Positions 46,122 through 54,747 of a stretch of DNA of 60,123 nucleotides are shown here, one piece after another. This DNA comes from Roseomonas sp. (GTDB taxonomy: Bacteria > Pseudomonadota > Alphaproteobacteria > Acetobacterales > Acetobacteraceae). Location: assembly GCA_020250005.1 (NCBI GenBank), contig JADCES010000101.1:1-60123 (forward strand), written 5' to 3'. The position numbers were made by a program, and so were the translations under genes. Numbering within the stretch: the stretch's first letter is position 1; each line of letters opens with the position of its first letter. A model generated the notes under the pieces. The model ran no database searches, was not told where the DNA came from, and worked only from the letters and a program-made list of their open reading frames with translations.

Positions 46122-47507
46122 ATGAATCACATGCCCGCCTTCCGTGCCTTTGCCCCGCCGCGGTCGGAACCTCTGCCCGCGCTGATTGCACTCATGCGCT
46201 GCATGATCAGGGGCGATGGCGATCTGCTCTCGCTTTTGCCGGCCGAGGCTTATCGCATGCCGATTGGCCCGCTTGGCTATTCGCGCCGGTCCACCATTAT
46301 CGTCAATCGCCCCGATCTGGTGCGCGAAGTGCTGACAGATCCCAAGGGCATTCTGCCCAAAAGCGATCTGATGGTGCATGCGCTGGACCCGCTGATTGGC
46401 GATTCGATCTTTGTCTCCTCCGGCGCTACCTGGCGGCGCCAAAGGGCCATGATTGACCCGGCCTTGACGATGATGCGCGTCAACCGTGCCTTTCCCGCCA
46501 TGGAAGCCGGCGCGGCAGCGGCGGAAGCCACACTTACCGATCATGCTGCGCGCGATACGCGCTTTTCACTCGACCTGATGATGAGCCACATGACGGCGGA
46601 CATCATCTGCCGCACCGTGTTTTCCACCGGTCTTGAAACACGTGTCGCGCATGAGGTCTTTGATGCCTTCACGGAATTCGAACATAGCGTGGCGCAGGTG
46701 GAAATCCGCCGGATGATTTTTGATCGCGCCTGGAAGCGTATTCCGCAAAAGGAAAGCGTATTGAATGCCTGCCGCCTCATTCGCGGCTACCTCGGCGAAT
46801 TGCTCGATACGCATCTGGGTGATGGCGCCAGCAGTTTTGATGATATCGCCAGCGCCATCATCGCCGCGCATGATGTGGAAGGCAAAGCCTTCACGCGGGA
46901 GGAGCTGATTGATCAGCTCGGCGTGCTGTTCCTGGCGGGGCATGAGACCAGCGCCAGCGCCTTGACCTGGGTTTTCTATCTGCTCGCGACGCAACCCGCT
47001 TTGGTCGCGCGGTTGCGGGCCGAGGTTGATGAAATTGTCGGTCCAGGCCCCATCCTGTTCGAACATACGCGTAAACTTCCATTCATTCGCAATGTGTTTC
47101 GTGAAACGCTGCGGCTTTATCCGCCGATCACTTTCCTGCCGCGCGTGGCCAATGAGGCAACACGCATCGGCGATTACCCGGTGAAAAAGGGCGCGCTGAT
47201 CATGGTGGCACCCTGGGTGCTGCATCGGCATCACGCCTATTGGCGTGATCCGCATCTATTCGACCCTGATCGCTTCCTGCCCGAACGCGAAGCAGAAATG
47301 ACTGCTGGCGCCTATATCCCCTTTGGCATTGGCCCGCGGGTTTGTGCGGGTGCGGCGTTTGCGCAGGTGGAAGCGGTGCTGCTGATCGCGCGGCTGTTTC
47401 GCCAATTTGATTTCCACATCGAAGCGCCTGGTGATGTGCGCCCCGCCGCGCGGCTCACCACGCGCCCGGCGCGGCAGGTGATGTGTCGCGTCACCCGCGT
47501 TGCATGA
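46122..47507 (+). CDS. Cytochrome P450
   Basis: I-helix 'LAGHETSASALT', ExxR 'FRETLRLYPP', 'FDPDRFLPERE', haem loop 'FGIGPRVCAGAAFA'. Confidence 0.97.
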   Translation: MNHMPAFRAFAPPRSEPLPALIALMRCMIRGDGDLLSLLPAEAYRMPIGPLGYSRRSTIIVNRPDLVREVLTDPKGILPKSDLMVHALDPLIGDSIFVSSGATWRRQRAMIDPALTMMRVNRAFPAMEAGAAAAEATLTDHAARDTRFSLDLMMSHMTADIICRTVFSTGLETRVAHEVFDAFTEFEHSVAQVEIRRMIFDRAWKRIPQKESVLNACRLIRGYLGELLDTHLGDGASSFDDIASAIIAAHDVEGKAFTREELIDQLGVLFLAGHETSASALTWVFYLLATQPALVARLRAEVDEIVGPGPILFEHTRKLPFIRNVFRETLRLYPPITFLPRVANEATRIGDYPVKKGALIMVAPWVLHRHHAYWRDPHLFDPDRFLPEREAEMTAGAYIPFGIGPRVCAGAAFAQVEAVLLIARLFRQFDFHIEAPGDVRPAARLTTRPARQVMCRVTRVA

Positions 47508-48628
47508 CAGGCAATCTGCTGCTGACCCTTGGCCGCCTGCCCAAGGCGCTGGATGTGGCGCGCGGCTTTGCCGATCTTGGTTGGCGTGTGGTGGTGGCGG
47601 AGCCTTTCAAGCGCCATCTGGCGGGCGCTTCCCGCGCCGTGGCGCAAAGCCATCGCGTGACGGCACCGGCGGAAGACAAGCAGGCCTATTTGGCTGACCT
47701 GAGGCGCATCATCGCGGATGAGAAGATTGATCTTGTCCTGCCGGTTTCGGAAGAAACCATGCATGTCGCCTTCCTGCGTGAAAGCCTTCCCACCACCACG
47801 CGGCTTTTCACCATGCCGCCTGAAATCCTGCTTCGTCTGCACAGTAAGCATGGCTTCGCGCAGCAGGCCGCCGCTTGGGGCCTTGCGGTGCCGGAAACCT
47901 ATGCGCTGGGCGATCCGGCGGCCGAGGCTTTGGCGCAATCTGGCCCGGTGGTGATCAAGCCAGTGCATTCCTGTTCCGGTCGCGGCGTGCGGCTTCTGCC
48001 TGCTGGCGCTGCCCTACCCGCGCCGGAGCCCACCATTCCCGCCATTGTGCAGCGCTGCGTGATCGGCGCGGAATATAGTTCCTGCTCCATCGCGCATGAT
48101 GGTCGCGTCGCCTCCACCGTCATCTATCGCGCGGCGCAGAAATCAGGCTCGGTCGCGGTGGCGTTTGAACGGGTGGAACATCCAGCGATTGCCGATTGGA
48201 TCACGCGCTTCATCGCCGCGGCAAATTGGACCGGCTTTATCGCCTTCGACATCATGGTGGATGAAACCGGCCAGCCCTGGGGCATTGAATGCAATCCGCG
48301 TACGACAAGCGGCCTGCATTTCTGGCAACGCGCCGATATCGCGCGCGCCGTACTGGAACCGGGTTTCATCCCGCGCTACCGGCCTGAGGCACGCTTGCAG
48401 CAATTCTATTCGGCGTTGACAGAAACACAGATGTCGCTATTCCGGCGTGGCCCGTTTCGCGAGAATGTGCGCCAACTTTTCTCGACACGCGATGTCAGCT
48501 GGGACAGGCGGGACCCCATGCCGTTCCTCACCATGACTGCGACTTCATGGCCCATCATCCGCACGGCCATGGCGCGCGGTGCGACCTTTGGTGAGGTCGC
48601 AACGCTTGATGTTGGTTGGTATGATTAG
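47504..48628 (+). CDS. ATP-grasp domain ligase-like protein
   Basis: 'VVIKPVHSCSGRGVRLLP', 'TGFIAFDIMVDETGQPWGIECNPRTTSGLH'; ATGA overlap with the P450. Confidence 0.88.
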   Translation: MTGNLLLTLGRLPKALDVARGFADLGWRVVVAEPFKRHLAGASRAVAQSHRVTAPAEDKQAYLADLRRIIADEKIDLVLPVSEETMHVAFLRESLPTTTRLFTMPPEILLRLHSKHGFAQQAAAWGLAVPETYALGDPAAEALAQSGPVVIKPVHSCSGRGVRLLPAGAALPAPEPTIPAIVQRCVIGAEYSSCSIAHDGRVASTVIYRAAQKSGSVAVAFERVEHPAIADWITRFIAAANWTGFIAFDIMVDETGQPWGIECNPRTTSGLHFWQRADIARAVLEPGFIPRYRPEARLQQFYSALTETQMSLFRRGPFRENVRQLFSTRDVSWDRRDPMPFLTMTATSWPIIRTAMARGATFGEVATLDVGWYD

Positions 48629-48629
48629 A

Positions 48630-48737
48630 GCATTTTCAAGCCAAGTGTCTTCACTTGGCGGCTCGGAAAATGCGATCAAACAAGCATTTTCAAGCCAAGT
48701 GTCTTCACTTGGCGGCTCGGAAAATGCGATCAAACAA
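48630..48737 (+). repeat. REP-like double hairpin, two perfect 54-bp tandem copies (48630-48683, 48684-48737)
   Basis: GCATTTTCAAGCCAAGTGTCTTCACTTGGCGGCTCGGAAAATGCGATCAAACAA x2. Confidence 0.95.
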
Positions 48738-48742
48738 ACACT

Positions 48743-49693
48743 CTAGCTGCGAGCGCGGGGCACCCTGAAGGGCAGCATCAACGCCTGCACCGCCAGATTA
48801 TCAAAACGGTTCAAGGCCAGGCTTTCATGCACCGCAATGGCATTCTGCCCCAGTAGCCGCGTGCGAATTTCGGAGCGCGTATAAAAGGGGGCATCCACCA
48901 GCGCGCGCACCAGCTCTGCCTTGCCATCCTCAGACCGTGTCGGGCGCGCCACACGCCAAAGCCCGGGCGGCATCATGGCTGGCGCGGGGATAGGCATATC
49001 GGCAACTTCCCCCGCGCGGTTCACATGCAGCGCCAGGGATTGCGCTGTTCCATCGCGCCGCAAGGCATTATACAAAATCGCAGTCGCTTCCGGCATCGGC
49101 GCGCGGCACCAATCCCAGAACAGGAAATCCTCTTCCAGCGGTGCGATACCTGTATTGGTGTCAAAATACGAAAAGCCGGACCAGCGCAGCGCAGGATTGT
49201 CGAAAGCAACTTCCACGCGCGAACGCGGCGCGATTGGCTGCCAATGATGCCGCCCCGCGCCATCCAAGCGGAACGCCCGATGCGACAGCGCTTCGGGATA
49301 AAGCGTCACACGCCCGCGCAACTTGCCAGGAACAGGGGCGGTTACCTCGGCAAGATCAACCACCAGCTTATTGCCATCCCAGCGCATGGCACTCGGCCCG
49401 ATTTGCAGAAAATCCGCCCCGCGCCTGAGGGCGCCCCGCGGGCGATCCGTCATCGCCCAGCGCGCTGGCTTGCCGTAAAGCGCCACATGCATGCAGCAAT
49501 GGTTCAGCGGATCGCCGCCGCCACCGCGCCGCGCAAAGGCATACCAGGGGGAGAATACCGTGCCCAGAAAGGCGATGATGGTAATGCCATGCGCGCCATC
49601 ATCGGAAAGCGCATCCAGATACCACCAGCGATAACCGCGATTTGCCACGGGCAGGGTGAAATCCAACCCGGTAGCGTTCAAATCTTCATTCAT
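48743..49693 (-). CDS. crtC: Carotenoid 1,2-hydratase (hydroxyneurosporene synthase)
   Basis: 'GYRWWYLDALSDDGAHGITIIAFLGTVFSPWYAFARRGGGGDPLNHCCMHVALYG'. Confidence 0.96.
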   Translation of the reverse strand: MNEDLNATGLDFTLPVANRGYRWWYLDALSDDGAHGITIIAFLGTVFSPWYAFARRGGGGDPLNHCCMHVALYGKPARWAMTDRPRGALRRGADFLQIGPSAMRWDGNKLVVDLAEVTAPVPGKLRGRVTLYPEALSHRAFRLDGAGRHHWQPIAPRSRVEVAFDNPALRWSGFSYFDTNTGIAPLEEDFLFWDWCRAPMPEATAILYNALRRDGTAQSLALHVNRAGEVADMPIPAPAMMPPGLWRVARPTRSEDGKAELVRALVDAPFYTRSEIRTRLLGQNAIAVHESLALNRFDNLAVQALMLPFRVPRARS

Positions 49694-49748
49694 CGTAAAA
49701 GCCGCCATGTCACGCGGCCATTTCCGCCCGCATCGCCTTGCGGGTCAA

Positions 49749-49772
49749 GCCGGGCGGCGCGCACCGCCCGGC
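49749..49772 (-). terminator. Possible terminator hairpin after fbaB
   Basis: GCCGGGCGG-N6-CCGCCCGGC; weak T-tract on the minus strand. Confidence 0.5.
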
Positions 49773-49781
49773 GGGAAGGCC

Positions 49782-50702
49782 TCAGGCCTTGCCCTTATAG
49801 ACCTCGATCATCTGGCCGAGCAGCTTCAGCGCCTCATCCTTCGGGCGCTGGAAGGCGTTGCGACCAACGATGGAGCCATTGCCGCCGCCAGCATGAATGG
49901 CGCGCGCTTCAGCCAGCAACGCATCCGTGCCCTTCGCCTCACCGCCCGAGAACACCACCAGGCGCCGACCATTGAAGCAGGCCTGCACCACATGGCTGAT
50001 GCGCTTGGCCAGATCGCTGCCGTCAATCTTACGCTCGATATAGACCTTCTTCGCCGCATCCAGGCTCAGCACATCCGTGGGCGGCTTCACCTTGATGATA
50101 TGCGCGCCCATCAGCGCGGCCATATGGGCGGCATAGGCGCAAATGTCGAAGGCGGTTTCGCCATTCTTGTCCAGCATCGGCCCGCGCGGATAGGACCACA
50201 CAACCACGGCAAGCCCGGCGGCCTTGGCTTCTTCCGCCAATTCGCGGAGTTCTTCCATCATCTCAAACTGGTATTCGGACGAAGGATAGATGGTGAAGCC
50301 AATCGCCGAACACCCAAGGCGGAGCGCATCGGCAACACTGCCGGTCACGGCCTGATCCTTGGTGGTGGAAAGGCTATTGGATGAATTGACCTTGAGGATG
50401 GTCGGGATGGCACCCGCGAAAGTCGCCGCACCCGCTTCAATCATGCCAAGCGGCGCGGCATAGGCATTCAGGCCCGCTTCAATCGCCAATTCGAAATGAT
50501 AATGCGGATCGTAAGCTGCGGGATTCGGTGCGAAGGACCGCGCCGGGCCGTGTTCAAAACCCTGATCCACCGGCAGGATCACCATGCGCCCCGTGCCGCC
50601 CAGCTTCCCTTCCATCAGGATGCGGGCGAGATTCGCCTTGGTGCCGGGTGTGTCGCTTTCATACCAGGAGAGGATTTCCTTCACGCGGCGCGTCAGCTTC
50701 AT
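49782..50702 (-). CDS. fbaB: Class I fructose-bisphosphate aldolase (DhnA/FbaB family)
   Basis: 'MVILPVDQGFEHGPARSFAPNPAAYDPHYHFELAIEAGLNAYAAPLG', 'RRLVVFSGGEAKG'. Confidence 0.94.
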   Translation of the reverse strand: MKLTRRVKEILSWYESDTPGTKANLARILMEGKLGGTGRMVILPVDQGFEHGPARSFAPNPAAYDPHYHFELAIEAGLNAYAAPLGMIEAGAATFAGAIPTILKVNSSNSLSTTKDQAVTGSVADALRLGCSAIGFTIYPSSEYQFEMMEELRELAEEAKAAGLAVVVWSYPRGPMLDKNGETAFDICAYAAHMAALMGAHIIKVKPPTDVLSLDAAKKVYIERKIDGSDLAKRISHVVQACFNGRRLVVFSGGEAKGTDALLAEARAIHAGGGNGSIVGRNAFQRPKDEALKLLGQMIEVYKGKA

Positions 50703-50774
50703 CTTGGGTTCCTTTTCATTGCTCTAAGGGCGGGTGCGGCGATAGCGCAGCCGGCATTGCCTGTCACGGGTGCG

Positions 50775-51224
50775 CTATGTCGGCTTATCCTGTGGCGGTA
50801 CTGTGGCGAAAAGCGCCGCCAGACGCCGCTGATCATCCCGCCGGCGCGGATCAAGCGCGCCCAGATCCAGCGCTTCCGGTCTGGTGCCCAGAACCTCCGC
50901 CCCAGCTTCGGCGGCAGCCCCCAGCACGCTGGCCGCTGATGGGTGCCCCAGATCGAAAATCACCAGCTTGAAGCCAGCGCGCAAGGCGGCCAGCGCGGCC
51001 CCAGGGGCGGCGGCGCAATCCAGTGCGGCGGTGAAGGGCGCGCCGGGATGCTCGGCCGCCGCTTGGTCCAGCACTGCCTTGAACCACCCCGGCCCGGCAT
51101 TGAGCGCGGCCCCGGGCGCCGAGACCAGCAGCACCGGCCGCCCATCCGCAACCCGCAATGCCCATGCGGCGTGTCCGCGCCCATGCACCACCACCGCCGG
51201 CTGCTTCAGAAACGCCTTTACCAT
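50775..51224 (-). CDS. Hypothetical protein (149 aa)
   Basis: Plausible internal start MVKAFLKQPAVVVHGRGHAAWALRV within ORF 50775-51485; upstream of fbaB. Confidence 0.65.
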   Translation of the reverse strand: MVKAFLKQPAVVVHGRGHAAWALRVADGRPVLLVSAPGAALNAGPGWFKAVLDQAAAEHPGAPFTAALDCAAAPGAALAALRAGFKLVIFDLGHPSAASVLGAAAEAGAEVLGTRPEALDLGALDPRRRDDQRRLAALFATVPPQDKPT

Positions 51225-51306
51225 TGACCCAGAGGCCTTTGCATGCCAAGCATTTCGCCTATCACTTAGCCGCAAGGGCCTCTGGCGCCAAGGCATCTGG
51301 AAAAGC

Positions 51307-51513
51307 ATGAGCGAGCAGCAAGCTGACACAATGGGGGCGGCGATGGTCCGGCTGGAAGCAGCCTTGGATCGCTTGAGCCGCGCCGTGGAAGCCCGCCGCG
51401 CTGCCAGCCCGCCCAGTGAAGGCGATATGGTGCCGAAAGCGGCCGTGGCTGCGCTCGCCACTCGGCTCGATGCCACCATTGCCAAGCTACGCAGCCTTGA
51501 GGATCAGGGCTGA
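51307..51513 (+). CDS. Small coiled-coil-like protein (68 aa) upstream of zapA
   Basis: MSEQQADTMGAAMVRLEAALDRLSRAVEARR...; 1-nt overlap with zapA. Confidence 0.7.
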   Translation: MSEQQADTMGAAMVRLEAALDRLSRAVEARRAASPPSEGDMVPKAAVAALATRLDATIAKLRSLEDQG

Positions 51514-51848
51514 TGGCGCAGGTCACCGTCCGTGTCGGCGGCTATGCCCATCCGGTGGCCTGCCAGGATGGCCAGGAAAAGCACCTGACGAATATGGCAG
51601 CCGAGGTGGATAAGCGCATCTCCGCGCTCAAGGCCATGGGCATCCAATTCGGCGAAACCCGCATGCTGTTGCTGGCTGCCCTGCAATTGGCCGATGAGGC
51701 GATGGACCTGAAGGCTGAAAATGATGCGCTGAAGGCCGGCGGCGCCGTTGCTGCCGAAGGGCCCGTGGCTGACCCGGAACTTGCCGATGGGCTGATGCGG
51801 CTCGCGGAAAAGCTTGAGGCCATTGCCGCGCGGCTTGAGGAAGCCTAA
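51513..51848 (+). CDS. zapA: Cell division protein ZapA
   Basis: 'VTVRVGGYAHPVACQDGQEKHLTNMAAEVDKRI'. Confidence 0.92.
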   Translation: MAQVTVRVGGYAHPVACQDGQEKHLTNMAAEVDKRISALKAMGIQFGETRMLLLAALQLADEAMDLKAENDALKAGGAVAAEGPVADPELADGLMRLAEKLEAIAARLEEA

Positions 51849-51849
51849 C

Positions 51850-52000
51850 TAGTCTCTGCGGGGCTGCCAGGTGCGCCAGGCAATTCATCCCCGGGGCCAA
51901 TGCACATCCTCCGGGAGCTGGCTCTGTCCGGGCCGTGGTTCGGGTATCTGGCGCCCACCTGCTGACGCAGGCCTTGGGAGGATGATAGGCCAGCGGCCAT
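51850..52000 (+). ncRNA. ssrS: Candidate 6S RNA
   Basis: Classic zapA-6S-fthC (ygfA) synteny; terminal complementarity (GCCAGGTGCGCCAG near the 5' end vs CTGGCGCCCACCTGC near the 3' end). Confidence 0.8.
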
Positions 52001-52037
52001 GGTGGCTCCGCACTCCTTTCACCAGCAGGAACCCCGC

Positions 52038-52631
52038 GTGACCGAGGCCCCAGCCGCTGCATCGGATATTGATTTGCAGGCAGCGAAGGCAGCGGCGCGC
52101 AAGCTGGCGCGCGCCAGGCGGGCCGGGCTTACCAATGCCGCAGCGCCGGCGCGGCTGGCGGAAGCCATGCTGGCCGGCTTCGCCCCACCGCCGGGCGCCA
52201 TCATCGCCGGCTATTGGCCCATGGGCGATGAGATGGACCCGCGCCCCCTGATGTTGGCCTTGGCCGCACGCGGTCATCGCTTGGCCCTGCCGGTCACGCC
52301 GCTGCGCGGCCAGCCGCTGGCCTTTCGCGCCTGGACGCCCGGTGTGGCGCTGCGCCCTGGCCCGATGGGCACCTCGGAACCTGTTGCCGGGGATGAACTA
52401 CGCCCTGATGTGCTGCTCGTGCCGCTTTTGGCCTTTGACCGCGCCGGGCGAAGGCTCGGCTATGGCGGGGGGTATTATGACCGGACGCTCGCCGCGCTGC
52501 CGGGTGCAAAAGCCATCGGCATAGCCTATGCGGGGCAGGAAATGCCCGAAGTGCCGGCGGGGCCGCAGGATTTCCGCCTGCCCCTGATCGCCACCGAAGC
52601 GGGTGTCATTGTTTGTGGAGACCCTGTGTGA
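52038..52631 (+). CDS. fthC: 5-formyltetrahydrofolate cyclo-ligase
   Basis: 'LLVPLLAFDRAGRRLGYGGGYYDRTLAAL'; start (GTG 52038 or ATG 51999) uncertain. Confidence 0.93.
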   Translation: MTEAPAAASDIDLQAAKAAARKLARARRAGLTNAAAPARLAEAMLAGFAPPPGAIIAGYWPMGDEMDPRPLMLALAARGHRLALPVTPLRGQPLAFRAWTPGVALRPGPMGTSEPVAGDELRPDVLLVPLLAFDRAGRRLGYGGGYYDRTLAALPGAKAIGIAYAGQEMPEVPAGPQDFRLPLIATEAGVIVCGDPV

Positions 52632-53449
52632 GGCTGCTTTTCCTTGGCGATATTGTCGGCCGCGCCGGGCGTGATGCGGTAATAACCGCGCTGCCTGGGC
52701 TGCGCGAAAAACTCCGGCTCGATCTTGTGGTGGTGAATGCGGAAAACGCCTCCCACGGGTTTGGCTTGGCGCCCGAGATGGCGCGTGCGCTGTTCATCGC
52801 GGGCGCGGATGTGCTGACGCTTGGCAATCACGCCTGGGATCGCAAGGAAATCATCCCCTATATCGAAGGCGAACCCCGACTGATCCGCCCGCTGAATTAC
52901 CCGCCCGGCACGCCCGGCAAGGGCGCGGTGGTGGCGGTACTGGCCGATGGCCGGCGGGCTTTAGTATTGCAGGCCATGGGGCGCTTGTTCATGGAACCTT
53001 TGGATGATCCCTTCCGCGCCATTCAGGCGGAATTGGCGCAGCACAGCCTTGGCCCGCAGGGCACGGTGCAGGCCATCATCATCGATTTCCATGCCGAAGC
53101 TTCATCGGAAAAACAGGCCATGGGCCATAGCTTCGATGGCCGCGTGAGCCTAGTGATCGGCACCCATACCCATGTTCCGACTGCTGATCATCGCATCCTG
53201 CCCGGTGGCACGGCGTTTCAGACCGATGCCGGCATGTGCGGCGATTATGATAGCGTGATCGGCATGCAAAAGGCCGGCGCTTCCATCCGCTTCTGGCGCA
53301 AGGTACCGGCGGAACGCCTCGCACCAGCGGAAGCGGAAGCGACGATTTGCGGGCTGTTTGTTGAAACCGATGACGCAACCGGTCTTGCGCGCCGGGTTGC
53401 GCCCTTGCGCATTGGCGGTGGGTTGGAGCCGGTTATGCCGCTGCGTTGA
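52628..53449 (+). CDS. ymdB: YmdB-family metallophosphoesterase
   Basis: 'RLLFLGDIVGRAGRDAV', 'VVNAENASHGFGL', 'TLGNHAWDRKEI', 'IGTHTHVPTADHRILPGGTAFQTDAGMCGDYDSVIGM'. Confidence 0.95.
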   Translation: MRLLFLGDIVGRAGRDAVITALPGLREKLRLDLVVVNAENASHGFGLAPEMARALFIAGADVLTLGNHAWDRKEIIPYIEGEPRLIRPLNYPPGTPGKGAVVAVLADGRRALVLQAMGRLFMEPLDDPFRAIQAELAQHSLGPQGTVQAIIIDFHAEASSEKQAMGHSFDGRVSLVIGTHTHVPTADHRILPGGTAFQTDAGMCGDYDSVIGMQKAGASIRFWRKVPAERLAPAEAEATICGLFVETDDATGLARRVAPLRIGGGLEPVMPLR

Positions 53450-53523
53450 ACAGCTTGGCGCCCCCCTGCTGGACGGATATAAGCCGCGCAAGTTTCCCCC
53501 TTACCTGAATGAGAGTTGCGGCA

Positions 53524-54246
53524 ATGGCCGGTCATTCCCACGCGAAAAACGTCATGCACCGTAAGGCTGCCCAGGGTGCGAAAAAGGCGCAGGCCTTTGG
53601 CAAGCTTATTCGCGAAATCACCGTCTCTGCCAAGATTGGCCTCCCCGACCCTGCCGCCAATCCCCGGTTGCGTGCTGCCGTCAAGGCCGCGCTGACCGCG
53701 AATATGACGCGCGATACGATTGACCGTGCCATCAAGCGCGCTTCCACCGCCGGTCAGGGCGAAGATTATGAGGAAGTGCGCTATGAAGGCTATGGCCCGC
53801 ATGGCATCGCGATCATCGCCGAGGCGCTGACGGATAACCGTAACCGCACCGGTGGTGATTTGCGGTCCATGTTCGCCAAGAATGGCGGCGCGCTCGGGGA
53901 GACAAATTCGGTAGCCTTCCAATTCGAAAGGAAGGGCGTGCTGCGCTACAAGCCCGAAATCGCCTCAGCCGATGCCATGCTGGAAGCCGCGATTGAAGCC
54001 GGCGCCGAGGATGTGGAAAGCACCGAAGACGGGCATGAGATCTCCACCAGCGTGGAAGACTTCGCCGCGGTGCGTGATGCTTTGGAAGTGCGCTTCGGCA
54101 CGGCGGAAGCGGCCAGGCTTGAATGGTGGTCCACCAATGACATCAAGCTGGATGAGGAACGCGCCAAGGATGTGGTGAAGCTGCTTGATATTCTGGATGA
54201 TCACGATGACATCCAGAATATCTACGCCAATCTTGAGGTCGAATAG
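53524..54246 (+). CDS. yebC: YebC/PmpR-family regulatory protein
   Basis: '[32 protein letters not shown]', '[23 protein letters not shown]'. Confidence 0.97.
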   Translation: MAGHSHAKNVMHRKAAQGAKKAQAFGKLIREITVSAKIGLPDPAANPRLRAAVKAALTANMTRDTIDRAIKRASTAGQGEDYEEVRYEGYGPHGIAIIAEALTDNRNRTGGDLRSMFAKNGGALGETNSVAFQFERKGVLRYKPEIASADAMLEAAIEAGAEDVESTEDGHEISTSVEDFAAVRDALEVRFGTAEAARLEWWSTNDIKLDEERAKDVVKLLDILDDHDDIQNIYANLEVE

Positions 54247-54257
54247 GCGCCATCAGC

Positions 54258-54686
54258 ATGGTGGAAAATCGCCTCCGCACCAGCTTCGCCAAGCAAGGGC
54301 TGATGCGGCTGTTTGGCGCGGAGATGACGCGCATCGCGCCCGGTCAGGTGGAAATCTCGTTGAGGCCCAAGCCGGAGCTTTCGCAACAGCATGGCTTTGT
54401 GCATGGCGGTGCGCTCACGGCTATTGCCGATAGTGCCGCGGGCTATGCCGCGCTCAGTCTCATGCCCGCCAATCGCGGTGTGTTGACCACCGAAATGAAA
54501 ATCAATTTCCTGGCGCCGGCTGTCGGTGATCACATCATCGCGCGCGGCAAGGTGCTGAAGGCCGGGCGAACGCTTAGTTTGGTGCAGACAGAAATCTTTG
54601 CGGTGAACGCCGATCAGGAAAGGCTGATCGCCTTCCTGACCGCGACCTTCATGAGTATTGAAAACCGCGATGGGATTGAGGACTGA
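54258..54686 (+). CDS. PaaI-family hotdog thioesterase
   Basis: 'QQHGFVHGGALTAIADSAAGYAALS'. Confidence 0.85.
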   Translation: MVENRLRTSFAKQGLMRLFGAEMTRIAPGQVEISLRPKPELSQQHGFVHGGALTAIADSAAGYAALSLMPANRGVLTTEMKINFLAPAVGDHIIARGKVLKAGRTLSLVQTEIFAVNADQERLIAFLTATFMSIENRDGIED

Positions 54687-54703
54687 ACACGCTTTGTTCG
54701 ATC

Positions 54704-54747
54704 GCATTTTCCGAATCGCCAAGTGATTCCACTTGGCTTGAAAATGC
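54704..54747 (-). repeat. REP-like double hairpin, copy abutting the prpE stop
   Basis: GCATTTTCCGAATCGCCAAGTGATTCCACTTGGCTTGAAAATGC (plus strand). Confidence 0.9.

Noticed and set aside
48630-48737. CRISPR array
   Set aside because: Only two contiguous palindromic copies with no spacers and no cas genes
50884-51306. N-terminal part of ORF 50884-51513 as coding
   Set aside because: Overlaps the opposite-strand hypothetical gene; the plausible start is 51307 (MSEQQ...)
51885-52277. Minus-strand ORF over the zapA-fthC interval
   Set aside because: Overlaps fthC antisense and the 6S-like RNA; no protein motif
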